Positions 1 through 12,401 of a stretch of DNA of 64,000 nucleotides are shown in pieces. Origin of the DNA: Terfezia claveryi (taxonomy: Eukaryota; Ascomycota; Pezizomycetes; Pezizales; Pezizaceae). The notes beneath the pieces are model-generated. The model was not told the origin of the DNA and ran no database searches. It was given only the letters and a program-made list of their open reading frames with translations. The DNA lies in contig WHUX01000009.1 in NCBI GenBank assembly GCA_015179025.1, positions 1-64,000 on the forward strand, given 5' to 3'. Every line of letters begins with the position of its first letter. The stretch's first letter is position 1. A program made the translations under genes and the position numbers.

Positions 1-2025
1 GCCATCACATAAAGACCTCACAATCTTCCATAGTCGGATACTGATACGGAAGATGATCTCATTGACATCCCAATGGAGGATATCCTATCTCGTAGGATAG
101 AATCCTCCAGACATCCCATATATAGTCCAGATGAACTAAAATCATTCCCACCTGGATTAATCGATCGATTTGGCCTACCCTCCCGAAGACCACCTCGACA
201 AACAAACAGCAATGCCTGTTCCCAATGCCATCCCGCACAACCCCCACTACGACCAATTCGACCCCCTAGAACAGGACTAAGCCAACAAGAATATAACGAA
301 TTATTGGCTAGAATAGTTCATGATGGAGCCATAGAATTCAAATGGCAACGAGCCGAAATCATGAACCTTACAGAAGGTTTAAATGCTCAGGCTAGTTTTC
401 TAAAACAAGCCCAAGAAGCTCATACAATCGTATTCAATGGTGCGAAAGCTACTTATGATGATCTAAAGTTACTGCGACAGCAAGTAACTGAAGAAGTAGC
501 TGCCTTAAAAGGACAAACTGATGGGCAAGAAGACGCAGTTAAGAGGCTAACAGTTTCCATTAAGGAAACTTTAGAAATCCAATGGCAAGAGCTGACAAAA
601 AAGCTCAAGGAGGACACGGAGGCGATAATTGATGCAGCCAAGGTGGAGTTTGATAGTATCAAGGCAGATGTTAGCAAGCTGAATGATTGGGCACAGAAAG
701 CGATTAAACAAGAACAGGATGATTGTATTCGCAGTTGTGAGACTAATAAGGAATCGGTAGAAGAACTGTCTCACTGGATTCAAACTCACAAACGAAAGCT
801 CAAGGACCTACAAGAGTAGCCACTTGGCCAACAACGCCTACAAAAATAAACTAGATCAATTGATGATGATATCGAAGATTTCATTATCCGTTGTACTCGG
901 ACAGGTCCAGTACCACCTCCACCACCTCCACCTCCACCTCCACCACCTCCAGTCCAGAAAACCCGGGTCCTTTCTAACAAGAAAGAACCCCGAAACCTCC
1001 CCTTACCTCCGAAGTTCGATGAAACTTCAAGCAAGCTGAAGGAATTCCTAATGAAGGTAGATCACACCTTTGAACGCATGCTGCTAACCTATTCTACTCA
1101 TAGCAAAAAAATCTTGTTTGTAGCAGATCTACTCACAGGAGGTGCGAGTACCTGGTATTATGCAAACAAATACAAGTGAACACCAGATGCCAACTCCGGA
1201 TGGGTTGAATGGGACACGTTTAATGTCTTTAAACGTGAGTTCATAAACGTACACCAGAACTAGTATGAGAAGCGGGATGCAAAGGTCTCCCTCCAAAAGA
1301 AATTCCAGAAGAAAGGTGAGTTGATGAAAGATTTCATCGCTCATGTCAGGGTTCATCAGTTGGTAGCATAACTAGCACGGGAACAGCTCTGGGAGCACCT
1401 GATTAGTGCTATTCAGCCTGAGACTCGGGCCCATATGGTCCGAGTTGTACTGACAAAGACATTCTCGATAAAGTGCCAGCAAGTACAGAAATGTGCTTTC
1501 AGGCAATTGCTAATGCCGGGTCTCAGGTTGAGTATGAGAAGGTTAGGGAGGCACATGCACAGAGCCAGTTCCGTCAAAAAGAACAGGCTGCTGGTGCGAA
1601 AAAGGAGGTTCCCAATACTCCCAAGACTGCCGAGAAAAAGTCCGAAAACCTGAAAGACCGAATTACCAAGCCGAAGCAAAAGGCAAAAACCAAGCCTGAT
1701 GCTAAGGCTAAATCCAAATCCGATACCTCATCCAAAAAAGCCAAAGAGCCTGGCCAAGATAGCATTACGCATACTATGAGACAGGCTCGGAAGAAGGATA
1801 GACAGTGCATCAAGTGTGGGGACAAAACTCACATGATGGGTGACTGTTCAATCGGTTGGAAGGTTACGATGAGACAAAGGCAAAGGGAAAGGGAAAGGGA
1901 AAGGAAGAAGCTAAGAAAGTGGCACAGTGTCTGCAGGAGTGGCTGTAGTAGCGCCACTTGAGGTTCAGTTTGGGCATATTGTTAGTGAGGATGAGTTGGA
2001 TTATGGGGAAAATTCAGACTGTTAG
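1..2025 (+). pseudogene. gag of element A1, 5' partial and broken
   Basis: Gag forms the particle and binds the element RNA. The visible order is an acidic leader, a long charged coiled-coil-like segment (about 73-815), a run of prolines (about 911-951), a Gypsy gag core (about 1050-1430), a lysine-rich stretch (about 1600-1760) and a zinc knuckle of the CX2CX4HX4C type (about 1807-1850, C-I-K-C then H then C). Stops sit where other copies have Gln or Arg codons, for example TAA at 10-12, TAG at 817-819 and TGA near 1178, all explained by C-to-T or G-to-A changes. There are also small frameshifts near 1440 and 1870. The last stop, TAG at 2023-2025, is shared with copies A4 and A6 and is probably functional, not decay. 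Confidence 0.85.
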
Positions 2026-2078
2026 GGATGTGGGCTATCTAGTACGTCGGGTCAGATAGTCTCACAGGATTGGTTTTC
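2023..2078 (+). promoter_or_regulatory. gag/pol boundary: conserved in-frame UAG, possible readthrough site (A1)
   Basis: The gag frame ends in TAG followed by GGA. The same TGT-TAG-GGA is present in A4 (27342-27344) and A6 (41228-41230, minus). After allowing for small indels in each copy, the codons beyond the stop stay open in the gag frame into the protease. A short stem can form downstream (CTATC pairing with GATAG, extended by G-U pairs). This is the layout of gammaretroviral UAG suppression; the function is inferred. Confidence 0.5.
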
Positions 2079-5000
2079 TATTTGTGTTATAAGGAATGGC
2101 ATCTCTGTTGGTAGTTGGAAGGAGGAACATGAAGGGGAACCTATGGATATTGACCCTTTTTGATTAGTTCTGTTTCTCGCAATTTGTCTTTTCTGCTATT
2201 TCTTCTCTTTCTTTATCAAATAAAAACGCAAAAAAAGGGACAAAAAGAAAAGCTGATGATGAGGTGGCTCCTCATATTGGCGCACTCGAAAAAAGACCAG
2301 AAAGGTGGCGGTGCCGGATATTTATTGGATGGAATTAAGGATCTCTCTTTGACAGGAAAATCGGGTGCGAAGGTATTGAAGTGTGAAGGACTGAAATTTC
2401 TTATCTCTGTTAAGTTATCTTGGATGTACGGAGGAAATAAACGCGAAATTTCCATTAATGCTTTAGTTGATACTGGCGCAGAAGCCACGATTTTTGATTC
2501 TTCTTTCATTGAACAGATGATGCTGCCTTGGGTTAAGAGGGAGAAAAGACTGAGATTAGAGAGCGCCGACGGCTCGATTCTCAAGAGGTCTGGCACAGTG
2601 CAGGTTCAGAACCTGCAGATGGAGGTCCCAGATGCAAGATCGGACGAAACAAAACTCTTGACCTGGTAACTGAGGTTGCGTGCCTCGAACCAGGTCTTCC
2701 ACTCATTTTGGGGATGGATTGGATTAAAGCCAATTGTGATAAGCTACGGTCACCACTCCTTATGGACTCGAGCTAAAAAGAGCGTTGGAAATCGAGGAGG
2801 TTACTGATTTCGCTGACTTTGACGAAGTACTTGCAGAGACTCAATATGTCGGATTAATTGAAATAGGGGAATGGGATTATCAGAAGTTCGCTAATGGAGA
2901 CGTTCGCAAGGTTATGAAAATAACAGCGACTGAAAATATCCATGAACTTGCTGATCGATTGCCAACACAGTACAGGGATTTTGTAAAAATCTTTGGAAAG
3001 GAGTTGCAATCCGCCCTTCCCACGCACGGTCCACAAGACATGACTATTGAGTTAGAAGAAGGAAAGAGTCCCCCGTCAGGAAAACTATACCCCCTCTCCC
3101 CTGATGAACTGGAGCTTCTCAAAGAATACCTAGATGAGATGCTCCGAACCGGCAAGATAAGACCGAGCAAAAGCAGTGCTGGCGCTCCTATATTCTTCGC
3201 CAAACAGCCAAATGGCAAGCTCAGAATAGTCGTAGACTATAGAGGGCTCAATGCCATAACCAAAAAAGACAAGTATCCCCTACCACTTATGACTACCCTA
3301 ATGGAACAAGTTGGTACTTCACAGGTTTTCTCCAAACTCGATCTCAAACTCGGGTTTAACCTACTCAGAATAGCAGCCGGAGACGAGTGGAAAACAGCAT
3401 TCAAGACAAGATATGGCTTATACGAATATACAGTTATGCCTTTTGGGCTAACTAATGCGCCATCTGTTTTCCAGCGACATGTTAACAATATTCTATCGAA
3501 CGAATTGACCGAGGAATAGTTGTATACATTGATGATATCCTCATTTATACCCAAACAGAGGAAGAACATGTCGAGCTCGTCCGTTGGGTGCTGCAGAAAC
3601 TAACGGAGAATAACCTTTGTGTCAACATAGACAAGTGTATCTTCCATGTCCAGAAGTCGAATTCGTGGGATTTAAAGTAGGTACAAAGGGGATACAAATG
3701 GGGCAGAAGAAAGTCGAGGACATCCTCGCCTGGCAGGCTCCTCGGAACGTCAAAGAAGTGCAGAGGTTTATTGGATTTGCTAATTTCTATCGCCGGTTTA
3801 TTCAAGGCTTTAGTAGTTTGGCTTTGCCGATTCAGACACTAACGCACAATGGAGTTCCTTGGAACTGGACACAGCAGTGTCAACAGGCCTTCGATGAGTT
3901 GAAATATAGGTTCACCACCGCTCCGATACTATGCCATTATCACCCAGAACGACCAAAAATGATCGAGACAGATGCGTCTGATCTAGCAAAGCTGGTATTC
4001 TATCCCAAAAAGAACCAGATGGTCGTTGGCACCCAGTAGCATACTATTCGAAACGCTTTATCCCAGCAGAACTTAATTACGATGTCCATGACAAAGAGAT
4101 GGTCGTAATTGTCAATTGTTTCAGGAATGGAGACATTTTCTCATGGGTGCCCCGGAGGAGATAATTGTGTATACGGATCACAAGAACCTTGAGTACTTTA
4201 ATTCCACTAAGATACTCAATCGAAGGCAGGCCAGATGGGCGGAAATACTAAGCCAGTTTAATTTTAGAATCATCTACCGCCCAGGTGATAAAAATGGCAA
4301 AGCAGATGCGCTTTCTCGTCAGGTTGATCCTGACCTCGAAGGAGGGGGAGAGAAGCAGGACCACACGATTCGGATGTTCAAGCCTGGTCAATTCCAACTA
4401 GGAACAAGTGAGGAGAGTCTAGTAACGCGCCGCATTATGGCAGTGAAGGCCTCACAAACAGAAGAATCAAGTTGGTCAAAAGAGATCCTAGAGGCTGGCC
4501 TCAAGGATGACAAGTGGTTAGGGATTCGGAACGCGTTGAAGTTTGGCAAGGAGTACCTGGACTCGATCATTACGGTTTAGAAGATGACATGGTAACCTAT
4601 GAACGTCGCCTATATATACCTGACAACAACTCCCTTAAGTTGAAAGTGGCTTTCCAGTGCACGATGCTAAAGTTGCAGGTCATTTCGGACGTGACAAAAC
4701 CCTCGAGCTCATGAAACGAAATTACTACTGGCCTAATATGGAAGACTGGGTACGAAACTACGTTCGTACATGTGATGCTTGCCAAAGAAACAAGACTGCA
4801 AGACACAAGAAATATGGCAAGCTCGTACCTCTTCCAATCCCCTATAGGCCGTGGGAACATATTTCGATGGATTTCATCACTGATTTACCACCAGTCAAAG
4901 GGTATAATCAGATCTGGGTTATTGTTGATAGGTTTACTAAGATGTCACATTTCATTCCCTTAAAGAACCGGAAGGCAAAAGAGTTGGCTGGGATATTTGT

Positions 5001-5978
5001 CAAGGAGGTTTGGAGGCTGCATGGATTACCAAAGAGGGTTGTTTCGGATCGGGATTCGGTGTTTACAAGTTCGTTTTGGATGGAGGTAATGCGGTTATTA
5101 GGAGTTGAGTTGGATAAGTCCTCGGCATATCACCCCCAGACTGATGGTCAAACCGAACGAGTCAACCAGACCCTTGAGCATTATCTACGGACGTATTGCT
5201 GTTGGGATCAGGATGACTGGGTCGAGTTATTACCATTTGCCGAGTTCTGTTATAATAACACTGTCCACTCTAGTACTAAACTCACACCATTCTTGCCGCA
5301 TATGCTCAACACCCAGAAAATAATTTCCAGAACCCAACCGAAGCCTCAACTGAATCGAACAACCCTGAGGCAGTCAAGACAGTCGAAACCTTGGACGCAA
5401 TGAGAGAGGCTATGAGGGAGAACATGAAGGCAGCGCAGGACCGGATGTCCAAATACTACAATCTCAAGGTAGCAGAGAAGGAACCAACATTCAAAGTGGG
5501 AGATTGGGTTATGGTCAACGCAAAGAACATCAAAACAAGGCGTCCGACCAAGAAGCTTGACTACAAGTTACGAGGGAAGTTTAGAATTAAACGGCTTATT
5601 GGCACTTATGCCTATGAGTTAGAGCTTCCCCCAAGTACAGGCAAAACTCACCCAGTTTTTCATATTAGTTTGTTGGAACCCTACCACCTTAATACGATTG
5701 CCGGCAGACGCTCACCAACACCCCCTCCAGTCGACCTCGAAGAATCGGAATACCAGGTGGAAAAGGTTAGGACGAGTGAGCTCAGGAAGGGACGGGTTAT
5801 GTATTTAGTCTCTTGGAAGGGTTACGGTCCTGATGATGACACATGGGAACCATATGAGAACCTGAAGGATGGAGCAGCCGATTTAATTCGAAAATTCCAT
5901 CTGGATAATCCTCGTAAGCCTCGGACCCTGATGTTATCTTGTGAGGATTTTTCTTTTTTTCCTATTATTAGGCATTAG
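2026..5978 (+). pseudogene. pol of element A1: protease, RT, RNase H, integrase, chromodomain
   Basis: The polyprotein would copy element RNA to DNA and insert it. Protease is marked by A-L-V-D-T-G-A at about 2460-2482. RT runs from about 3040 to 3560, with M-P-F-G-L-T-N at about 3436 and the catalytic Y-I-D-D at 3525-3536. The thumb and RNase H domain (Y-T-D-H-K-N-L at about 4172) follow. Integrase (about 4650-5380) keeps the H-H-C-C finger, the D-D-E pattern and D-G-Q-T-E-R. A chromodomain lies at about 5740-5920 (Y-L-V-S-W-K-G-Y-G, then W-E-P). Chromodomains direct insertion towards methylated-histone chromatin in this group. Frameshifts near 2200, 2740, 3510, 3650, 4020, 4560, 4660 and 5300 make it a pseudogene. 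Confidence 0.9.
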
Positions 5979-6174
5979 GTTTTTTGAATTATCTTTACGT
6001 TTTTGTTTTACCTGTATTTCTTATGCCATATTGTCCCAGGGGTGCAATGAGACGTACGCAGCTATGTTTTGGCTGTCGTATATGAGGACTGGTCCTCAAG
6101 CCCCATCCATTGTTGTTAGTAGCAATAATGATTCTGATTGCATGATCAATTAGGTTCTTGCGGACAAGAACCTT

Positions 6175-6187
6175 AAGGGGGAGGCAC
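6175..6187 (+). other. Polypurine tract of element A1
   Basis: A purine-rich run (AAGGGGGAGG then CAC) abuts the LTR start. It is the usual primer site for plus-strand DNA synthesis. The same run precedes the LTR at 10950. Confidence 0.75.
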
Positions 6188-7645
6188 TGTCACGGGGTGA
6201 CATCCAGCCCTACCAAAGGTACTTGGGCCCTTATAGAATGACCCTAGAATCTATATGAACTCTAGGTACACTCTTAGCAGTGTGGTGCAAACGTTTCTAA
6301 TACTTATCTATAAGAGTTAAGTATATGAAACGGGTATGAACCTCGGAGTGGTTTATAATCATCCTAGATGGTTAAGACCCTTATGGAACGTCCATAGACC
6401 CTTAGGGAGCTACGGTTTAAGTTTCATAAGAATCCGATTAATGGTTCAATAGTTATACTCAGATTAATATGCTGACTATATGCATATATATGCTAGCTAT
6501 ATTAGCTGTTACCCTGAAGTCTTGGCGTTACCCTGAATATTGAATTATTACCCTGAACTGCAGGAAAATAATTCGGTAAAAATAACTAAAAAAATGAAGG
6601 ACCGAGGGCGCACTTTAGACCAAAGTGCGTCCGGTGACACTATAAGGGAGTGCGCCCAGGACAGAGGCCAAAGGTAGGGCCAAAACATAAAGTTCTCCGA
6701 ATTTAATGTTTCAAGGTTCTATCTAGGCCTACTCTTCGTCCTGATTCCATTTCTGCAATCCTTTTTATGATCGGAGTTAAACTCATGGAGATATAAGACT
6801 TTTAATATGGTCATATAGGTCCACGAGGAGGTTTACTTATTATTGGTAATAACTCCATGAATAATTTGGGTATCGAGATAAACTAAGATTCTATAATCTT
6901 CTATGCGTTGATACCTTTCCAATGGTAATCTACTTGTGACCCACGGTTCTCTATTCATAGAGTTATGTGCAGTTGAAAATTATTTTCAATGGACACTAGA
7001 CACTATTAAGTGAATATTGCCGGAAACATAATTAGATGCCTTCGGATATTGTCGGATGGTAATTCGATAGTATCGGGGATTGGTAACGTATCTGAAATTG
7101 AATTTAGTTGTCTCGGATAAGAATTCTTTAATGGGATAAGCGAGCTATAAGCGAAGTAGTATAACATGCAGACATGGGAATATTCTCTACGTTCGGGTTA
7201 GTAACCTGTGACAACGAGTGCAGATAGCAACTGCATTAACAAAGGTGTGGATGGCATAACACTTAGGAAGAAATTCCAAGGTGACAGGTAGGCCCGCGTT
7301 TTATAAAATATTTTTATCATAAGAATATCTACGAACACGCGGGATATAAATAGTGCAAGTAGTTCCGGTTGAATTCATTCTACCACCAGCGAGTATTCGA
7401 AAGCAAGAGCACCTTGAGTACACGAAGCCTACAAAGTTCTAAGTCTTGAGTTAACTTTACGTTTAAGCGACATAGGATTTATTTTGTGTTGCGAAATAAG
7501 ATCCGTCGTGAGGAACTACTGTTGGACTAAACTTTCTGCTATAGGATTGATATTCTGTTTTGCGGAATAGATATCGTTGTGGCAGGAAATTACGGCCGTC
7601 CTTATAGTTGCAAGAGCGCTATCAGTTAATAGGGCCCCCGTGACA
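6188..7645 (+). repeat. Family A LTR (3' LTR of A1)
   Basis: This 1458-bp LTR runs from TGTCACGGGG to CCCCGTGACA, so it has inverted ends, and its start can fold on itself (TGTCAC pairing with GTGACA). It contains a TATA box (TATAAATA near 7344) and, about 80 nt downstream, CTACAAAGT, which is complementary to the primer-binding region. The flank CTAAT at 7646-7650 could be the target duplication, but the other side lies outside the window. Confidence 0.9.
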
Positions 7646-7830
7646 CTAATAAACCAGGTGGGAATGTGGTTAACTCATCTGGAGAGTATATAGGGTGTTA
7701 TGAGGATTGCATCCCTCAGGATAGAATATCCTCCATTGGGATATCAATAAGGTCATATTCCGTATCTGTATCAGATTGAGGAAGATTGTGTGGTCTTTGT
7801 GTGATGGAACGGGGTTTGACATCTGGGAAT
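7646..7830 (-). mobile_element. Family A gag leader fragment (A0, part 1)
   Basis: This is antisense to the 5' coding part of family A gag; it matches the leader at 12509-12640 and A1 positions 1-165. It ends at exactly the base where the sense leader fragment at 33871-33970 stops. Together the two give an uninterrupted leader, so they are the two sides of one inversion breakpoint. A1 is inserted into this older copy. Confidence 0.85.
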
Positions 7831-10117
7831 AGGAGGTCAAATATCTGGGGTAGATCATCACCACGGAAGGCATCCGGATGGATCCTGCCAAAGTTACCGC
7901 AATCCAGGAGTGGAAAACCCCAGCCAACTTGAAGGATGTGCAAGCCTTCCTAGAATTTGCCAACTTTTACCGCCAGTTATCCTGGGATACTCAAGGTTCG
8001 CGGCACCCCTAATGGCCTTGACGAAAATGAAGGTAGAAGCTGGCTCACATCCGACAACGAAAAAGGCCTTCCAGTGGAATCCAGAAGCTCAGTTGGCCTT
8101 CCAGAACCTCAAGGAAGCCTTCTGCTCAGCACCGATCCTGGCCCATTTCGATCCCGACAGCGAATGTATCGTGGAGACTGACGCCTCTGACTATGTCTCC
8201 GCGGGGATCTTGTCTCAGTATGTCAACGGAATCCTCACCCCGTGGCCTACTTCTCGAAAAAGCACTCCCAGCTGAGTGCAACTACGAGATCTATGACAAA
8301 GAGCTGATGGCCATCGTACGAGCGTTCGAAGAATGGAGGCCACATCTGGAGTCAGCCAAGGGGATCATCGAGGTACTATCTGATCACAAAAACCTTGAGT
8401 ATTTTACAACCACCAAGCTGCTTAACCGGCGGCAGGCTAGGTGGTCGGAATTCCTCTCTCGGTTCAACTTTAAAATCAAGTACTGTCCTGGAAAGGCTGG
8501 TGGCAAGCCCGATGCGTTAACCCGGAGATCAGGAGATCTCCCTAAGGGGGGGGATGAAAGGCTAAAATACCAAAATCAGGTGGTATTGAAGCCCGAAAAC
8601 CTTGATCTGGCGGCCAATATCCTTGCTGAAGCTGAGGCTAATGCGGAGGCTGAGGCGAGAGCTGACCTCCGACAACTGGTGAGACAGGCATACGAGGACG
8701 ACCCCCTGGCCAAGGAAATCATCGCCGCAGTGGATTCCGGCCAGCGCCGCCACCCCAAGATCTCATTGGCCGAATGTACCATCCAGGAGGGCCTCCTATA
8801 CCACCGAGAACAGCTCTATATACCAGAAGGAGGAGGGTTAGCCTGAGGCTGATCAAGGAACACCACGATACCCTGGTGGCGGGTCACCCTGGAGTGGCCA
8901 AAACGTTAGAGCTTCTGGCCAGGGAATACATATGGATTGACCAGCGGAAGGAAGTGGAGCGGTACGTACGGAACTGCCATGTTTGCAAGCGTGCTAAGCC
9001 TGTCCGCCACGCCCCATATGGCACTCTGAAGCCCCTGGATATCCGGATCGGCCTGGCTGCATCTGACCATGGATTTCGTGACGGGATTGCCAGAAGACTC
9101 GGGATTCAACGCCATCTTGATGGTGGTAGATCGGTTGACAAAAATGAGGCACGTTATACCTTGCCGGGATACCTGCTCTGCCCAGAGTTAGCCAATCTCT
9201 ACCTCAATAATGTATTCCGATACCATGGCCTCCCTGAATCGATCGTATCCGACCGTGGCCCCCAGTTTACCTCAGAATTCTGGCAAGCCTTCTGCAAACT
9301 TCTGGGGATTAAAGTGCGGCTGTCAATGGCATATCACCCCCAGACTGACGGCCAATCAGAGAGGATGAACACCACTATGGAGCAATATCTGCTGGCCTTT
9401 GTCAACTACCAGCAGGATAACTGGGTTTCGCTGCTGGCCACCTGCGAATTCCCGCGAACAACCAGTTCTCGGAATCCTCCAAAACCTCTCCTTTCCTGGC
9501 CAATTACAGTTGGCACCCCGATTCGTGGACACCCTAGCTCCCCTGCAGAAAGCCCAACCCCCAGCCAAGGAATTCGTAGCCGGAATCGCTAAGCTCCACT
9601 CGACCCTGAAGGCAGAGCTGAGGTATGCGCAAGCCAGGCAAGCCGAATATGCCAACGGCTCACGGTTGCCAGCCCCAGATATCAGCCAGGCGACAAGGTA
9701 TGGCTCTCCAGCCGGCACTTCCGAACAGAACGGCCCTCCCGCAAGCTCGACCACAAGTTCCTGGGTACATTTGAGGTGTTGGCCACTGTGGGCACTCATG
9801 CCTACCGCCTGAGGTTCCCCAAAGACATCAAACGACATCCAGTCGTCCATGTCTCCGAGATCGAGCCTGCCACTAGCGACCCTCTCCCCGGCCAGAAACA
9901 CCCTCCACCTCCCCCCGTGGTTATCGAAGGTGAGGAGGAATGGGAGGTACAGGAAGTGCTGGACTCCCGAAGAAGGTATGGGCACCTGCAATATAAGGTC
10001 AAATGGCTGGGAGATAAGGAGACGACCTGGCAACCAGCGGAGGACCTGGAAAACGTACAGGACTTGGTCACCCTGTTCCACCAGCGTTACCCCCAGAAGC
10101 CTTGCCCCGCCCAATGA
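7831..10117 (+). pseudogene. pol 3' half of B1: RT end, RNase H, integrase, chromodomain
   Basis: The RT thumb and connection (about 7831-8100) are followed by RNase H (I-V-E-T-D-A-S-D near 8168, L-S-D-H-K-N-L near 8376). A Glu/Ala-rich linker follows (about 8620-8660). Integrase has the H-H-C-C finger (about 8860-8990), V-S-D-R-G-P-Q near 9246 and D-G-Q-S-E-R near 9347. The chromodomain is at about 9940-10090. A TAG replaces a Leu codon at 7853-7855, and at least four frameshifts (near 8240, 8840, 9050 and 9450) break the frame. Without them it would match the B2 polyprotein. Confidence 0.85.
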
Positions 10118-10329
10118 TGTTCTTGTCGTCCTGGAATTATTTATTAGGGTTGTTTTGTCACTGTTGTTATTGTCGTTGTTGTTGGGATTATTGTTGGTAC
10201 GTACTTCCGGCATTGGGGTTGTGTTATGGGTTATTGGTTTTAGTCGCCTGTTTTGTTTGTTTGTTTGTTTTTGTCTTGCCTTTCGCCTTGTCTTTCGTCG
10301 CTGGGGCTCCGAGCATAAAGGGGGGATAG
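10118..10329 (+). other. B1 3' untranslated tail with polypurine tract
   Basis: A T/G-rich noncoding tail follows the chromodomain. It ends in the purine run AAAGGGGGGATAG (about 10317-10329) directly before the LTR. The same tract adjoins the LTRs of B2 (at 16854, minus) and B4 (before 47200). Confidence 0.7.
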
Positions 10330-10882
10330 TGTCACAACCATCCTTTCCTAGCCGGGTTTGAGAGTCAGACGGGATTCCGTCTGACTCTCGTTATTATTGA
10401 TTGATATCGTTGTTATCTCTGTTCGCAACATAAGGGGTCTCGGGAACCTTATTCCTTCCGGTGGCCTTGGCCAGCCAGGAAGGAATCCTGTATATATATA
10501 GCTTGCTCTCTCCGCCCTCTCGTTGGATCCCCATCCAACGTCTTGTATATCCAATACAGGGCCTTGCTTCTCTCCACGTTGGTGCATCTCCCTTGTGCAC
10601 CTCCTTGCCTTGCCTCGCCTTGTCTCTGCAGCCCAGCTGCCTCCCTTAACGCACGCGGCAACTGCTTCCACGTGTCTCGTGTCCCTTGCCCTCTGCCTCT
10701 CTTGCCTCTTGCCCTTGCCTCCCGTCTCAGCCTCCCCCTAGTCACACACGTAGCGTTCCTACGTGTGTCTTACCCTAGCCTTTCCCCCGATCACACACGT
10801 AGCGCTCCTACGTGTGCGATTGCCCCTTGCCACTTCCCCGGCGTACCCCTTGGTCGCCTTGTCCCCCAGAGCCCTCGTTATA
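10330..10882 (+). repeat. Family B LTR (3' LTR of the split B element)
   Basis: This 553-bp LTR starts TGTCACAACC and ends CGTTATA (CGTTACA in other copies, one C-to-T change). It has a TATA run at 10491-10500 and ATCCAACGT at 10533-10541, which complements the family B primer-binding region. It carries two copies of a motif around CACACGTAGCG; B2 LTRs have one copy and are about 20 bp shorter. The length is identical to the LTR at 36562-37114. Confidence 0.9.
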
Positions 10883-10949
10883 GCAATAATGATTCTGATT
10901 GCATGATCAATTAGGTTCTTGCGGACAAGAACCTTAAAGGGGGAGGCAC
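10883..10949 (+). mobile_element. Family A 3' internal end, displaced from A6
   Basis: This matches the last 67 or so bp of the A1 internal region including the polypurine tract, and begins exactly where A6 stops at 37119. It starts with the target duplication GCAAT of the split B element. It is the missing 3' end of A6, moved by the inversion. Confidence 0.85.
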
Positions 10950-12401
10950 TGTCACGGGGTGACATCCAGCCCTACCAAAGGTACTTGGGCCCTTATAGAA
11001 CGACCCTAGAATCTATATGAACTCTAGGTACACTCTTAGCAGTGTGGTGCAAACGTTTCTAATACTTATTTATAAGAGTTAAGTATATGAAACGGGTATG
11101 AACCTCGAAGTGGTTTATAATCATCCTAGATGGTTAAAACCTTTATAGAACGTCCATAGACCCTTGAGGGAGCTACGGTTTAAGTTTCATAAGAATCCGA
11201 TTAACGGTTCAATAGTTATACTCAGATTAATATGCTGACTATATGCATATATATGCTAGCTATCCCTGAAGTCTTGGCGTTGCCCTGAATATTGAATTAT
11301 TACCCTGAACTGCAGGAAAATAATTCGGTAAAAATAACTAAAAAAATGAAGGACCAAGGGCGCACTTTAGACCAAATTGCGTCCGGTGACACTATAAGGG
11401 AGTGCGCCCAGGACAGAGGCCAAAGGTAGGGCCAAAACATAAAGTTCTCCGAATTTAATGTTTCAAGGTTCTATCTAGGCCTACTCTTCGTCCTGATTCC
11501 ATTTCTGTAATCCTTTTTATGATCGGAGTTAAACCCATGGAGATATAAGACTTTTAATATGGTTATATAGGTCCACGAGGAGGTTTACTTATTATTGGTA
11601 ATAACTCCATGAATAATTTGGGTATCGCAATAAACTAAGATTCTATAATCTTCAATGCATTGATACCTTTCCAATGGTAATCTACTTGTGACCCACAGTT
11701 CTCTATTCATAGAGTTATGTGCAGTTGAAAATTATTTTCAATGGACACTAGACACTATTAAGTGAATATTGTCGGAAACATAATTAGATGCCTTCGGATA
11801 TTGTCGGATGGTAATTCGATAGTATCGGGGATTGGTAACGTATCTGGAATTGAATTTAGTTGTCTCGGATAAGAATTCTTTAATAGGATAAGCGAGCTAT
11901 AAGCGAAGTACGTATAACATGCAGACATGGGAATATTCTCTATATTCGGGTTAGTAACCTATGATAATGAGTGCAGATAGCAACTGCATTAATAAAGGTG
12001 TGGATAGAATAACACTTAGGAAGAAATTCCAAGGTAACAGGTAGGCACGCGTTTTATAAAATATTTTTATCATAAGAATATCTACGAACACTGCGGGATA
12101 TAAATAGTGCAAGTAGTTCTGGTTGAATTTATTCTACCACAAGCGAGTATTCAAAAGCAAGAGCACCTCGAGTACACGAAGCCTACAAAGTTCTAAGTCT
12201 TGAGTTAACTTTACGTTTAAGCGACATAGGATTTATTTTGTGTTGCAAAATAAGATCCGTCGTGAGGAACTACTGTTGGACTAAAACTTTACTGCTATAG
12301 GATTGATATTCTGTGTCACGGAATAGATATTATTGCGGCAGGAAATTATGGCTGTCCTACTAGCTGCAAGAGCGCTATCAGTCAATAGGGCCCCCATGAC
12401 A
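10950..12401 (+). repeat. Family A LTR shared by two elements in tandem
   Basis: This 1452-bp LTR starts TGTCACGGGG and ends CCCATGACA. Upstream is a family A polypurine tract; downstream is a family A primer-binding region and gag start, with no host sequence or target duplication between. It therefore served as 3' LTR of one element (A6) and 5' LTR of the next. The TATA box is at 12099-12106. Confidence 0.9.

Larger units (their letters stand above)
1..6187 (+). mobile_element. Family A chromodomain Gypsy element, copy A1 (internal region)
   Basis: This is the internal part of a Ty3/Gypsy chromovirus. The order is gag, protease, reverse transcriptase, RNase H, integrase, chromodomain and polypurine tract, and the 3' LTR follows at 6188. 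The 5' LTR and the first 26 or so gag codons lie outside the window, judged by alignment with the leader at 12402-12644. The element is broken: several frame changes and stops interrupt both gag and pol. It appears inserted into another family A element (A0), because the 3' LTR is followed at once by antisense family A gag. Confidence 0.95.
7831..10882 (+). mobile_element. Family B chromodomain Gypsy element, 3' half (B1)
   Basis: This piece starts abruptly in the RT region and runs through RNase H, integrase, chromodomain, polypurine tract and a complete 553-bp LTR. The missing 5' half is found at 33971-37114 in the opposite orientation. Its right flank GCAAT (10883-10887) matches ATTGC at 37115-37119. 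So B1 and B3 are two halves of one insertion in family A, separated by an inversion. Confidence 0.9.

Noticed and set aside
786..1034. Gly-rich minus-strand frame opposite the gag proline run
   Set aside because: Antisense shadow of the CCACCT repeat in family A gag; it recurs at 42275-42469 for the same reason.
10348..10921. Open frames inside family B LTRs, for example Leu/Pro/Ser-rich ones at 10543-10914, 16228-16752, 21765-22409 and 36371-36901
   Set aside because: They overlap the LTR promoter and ends, differ between copies, and run on both strands. C/T-rich LTR sequence explains them.
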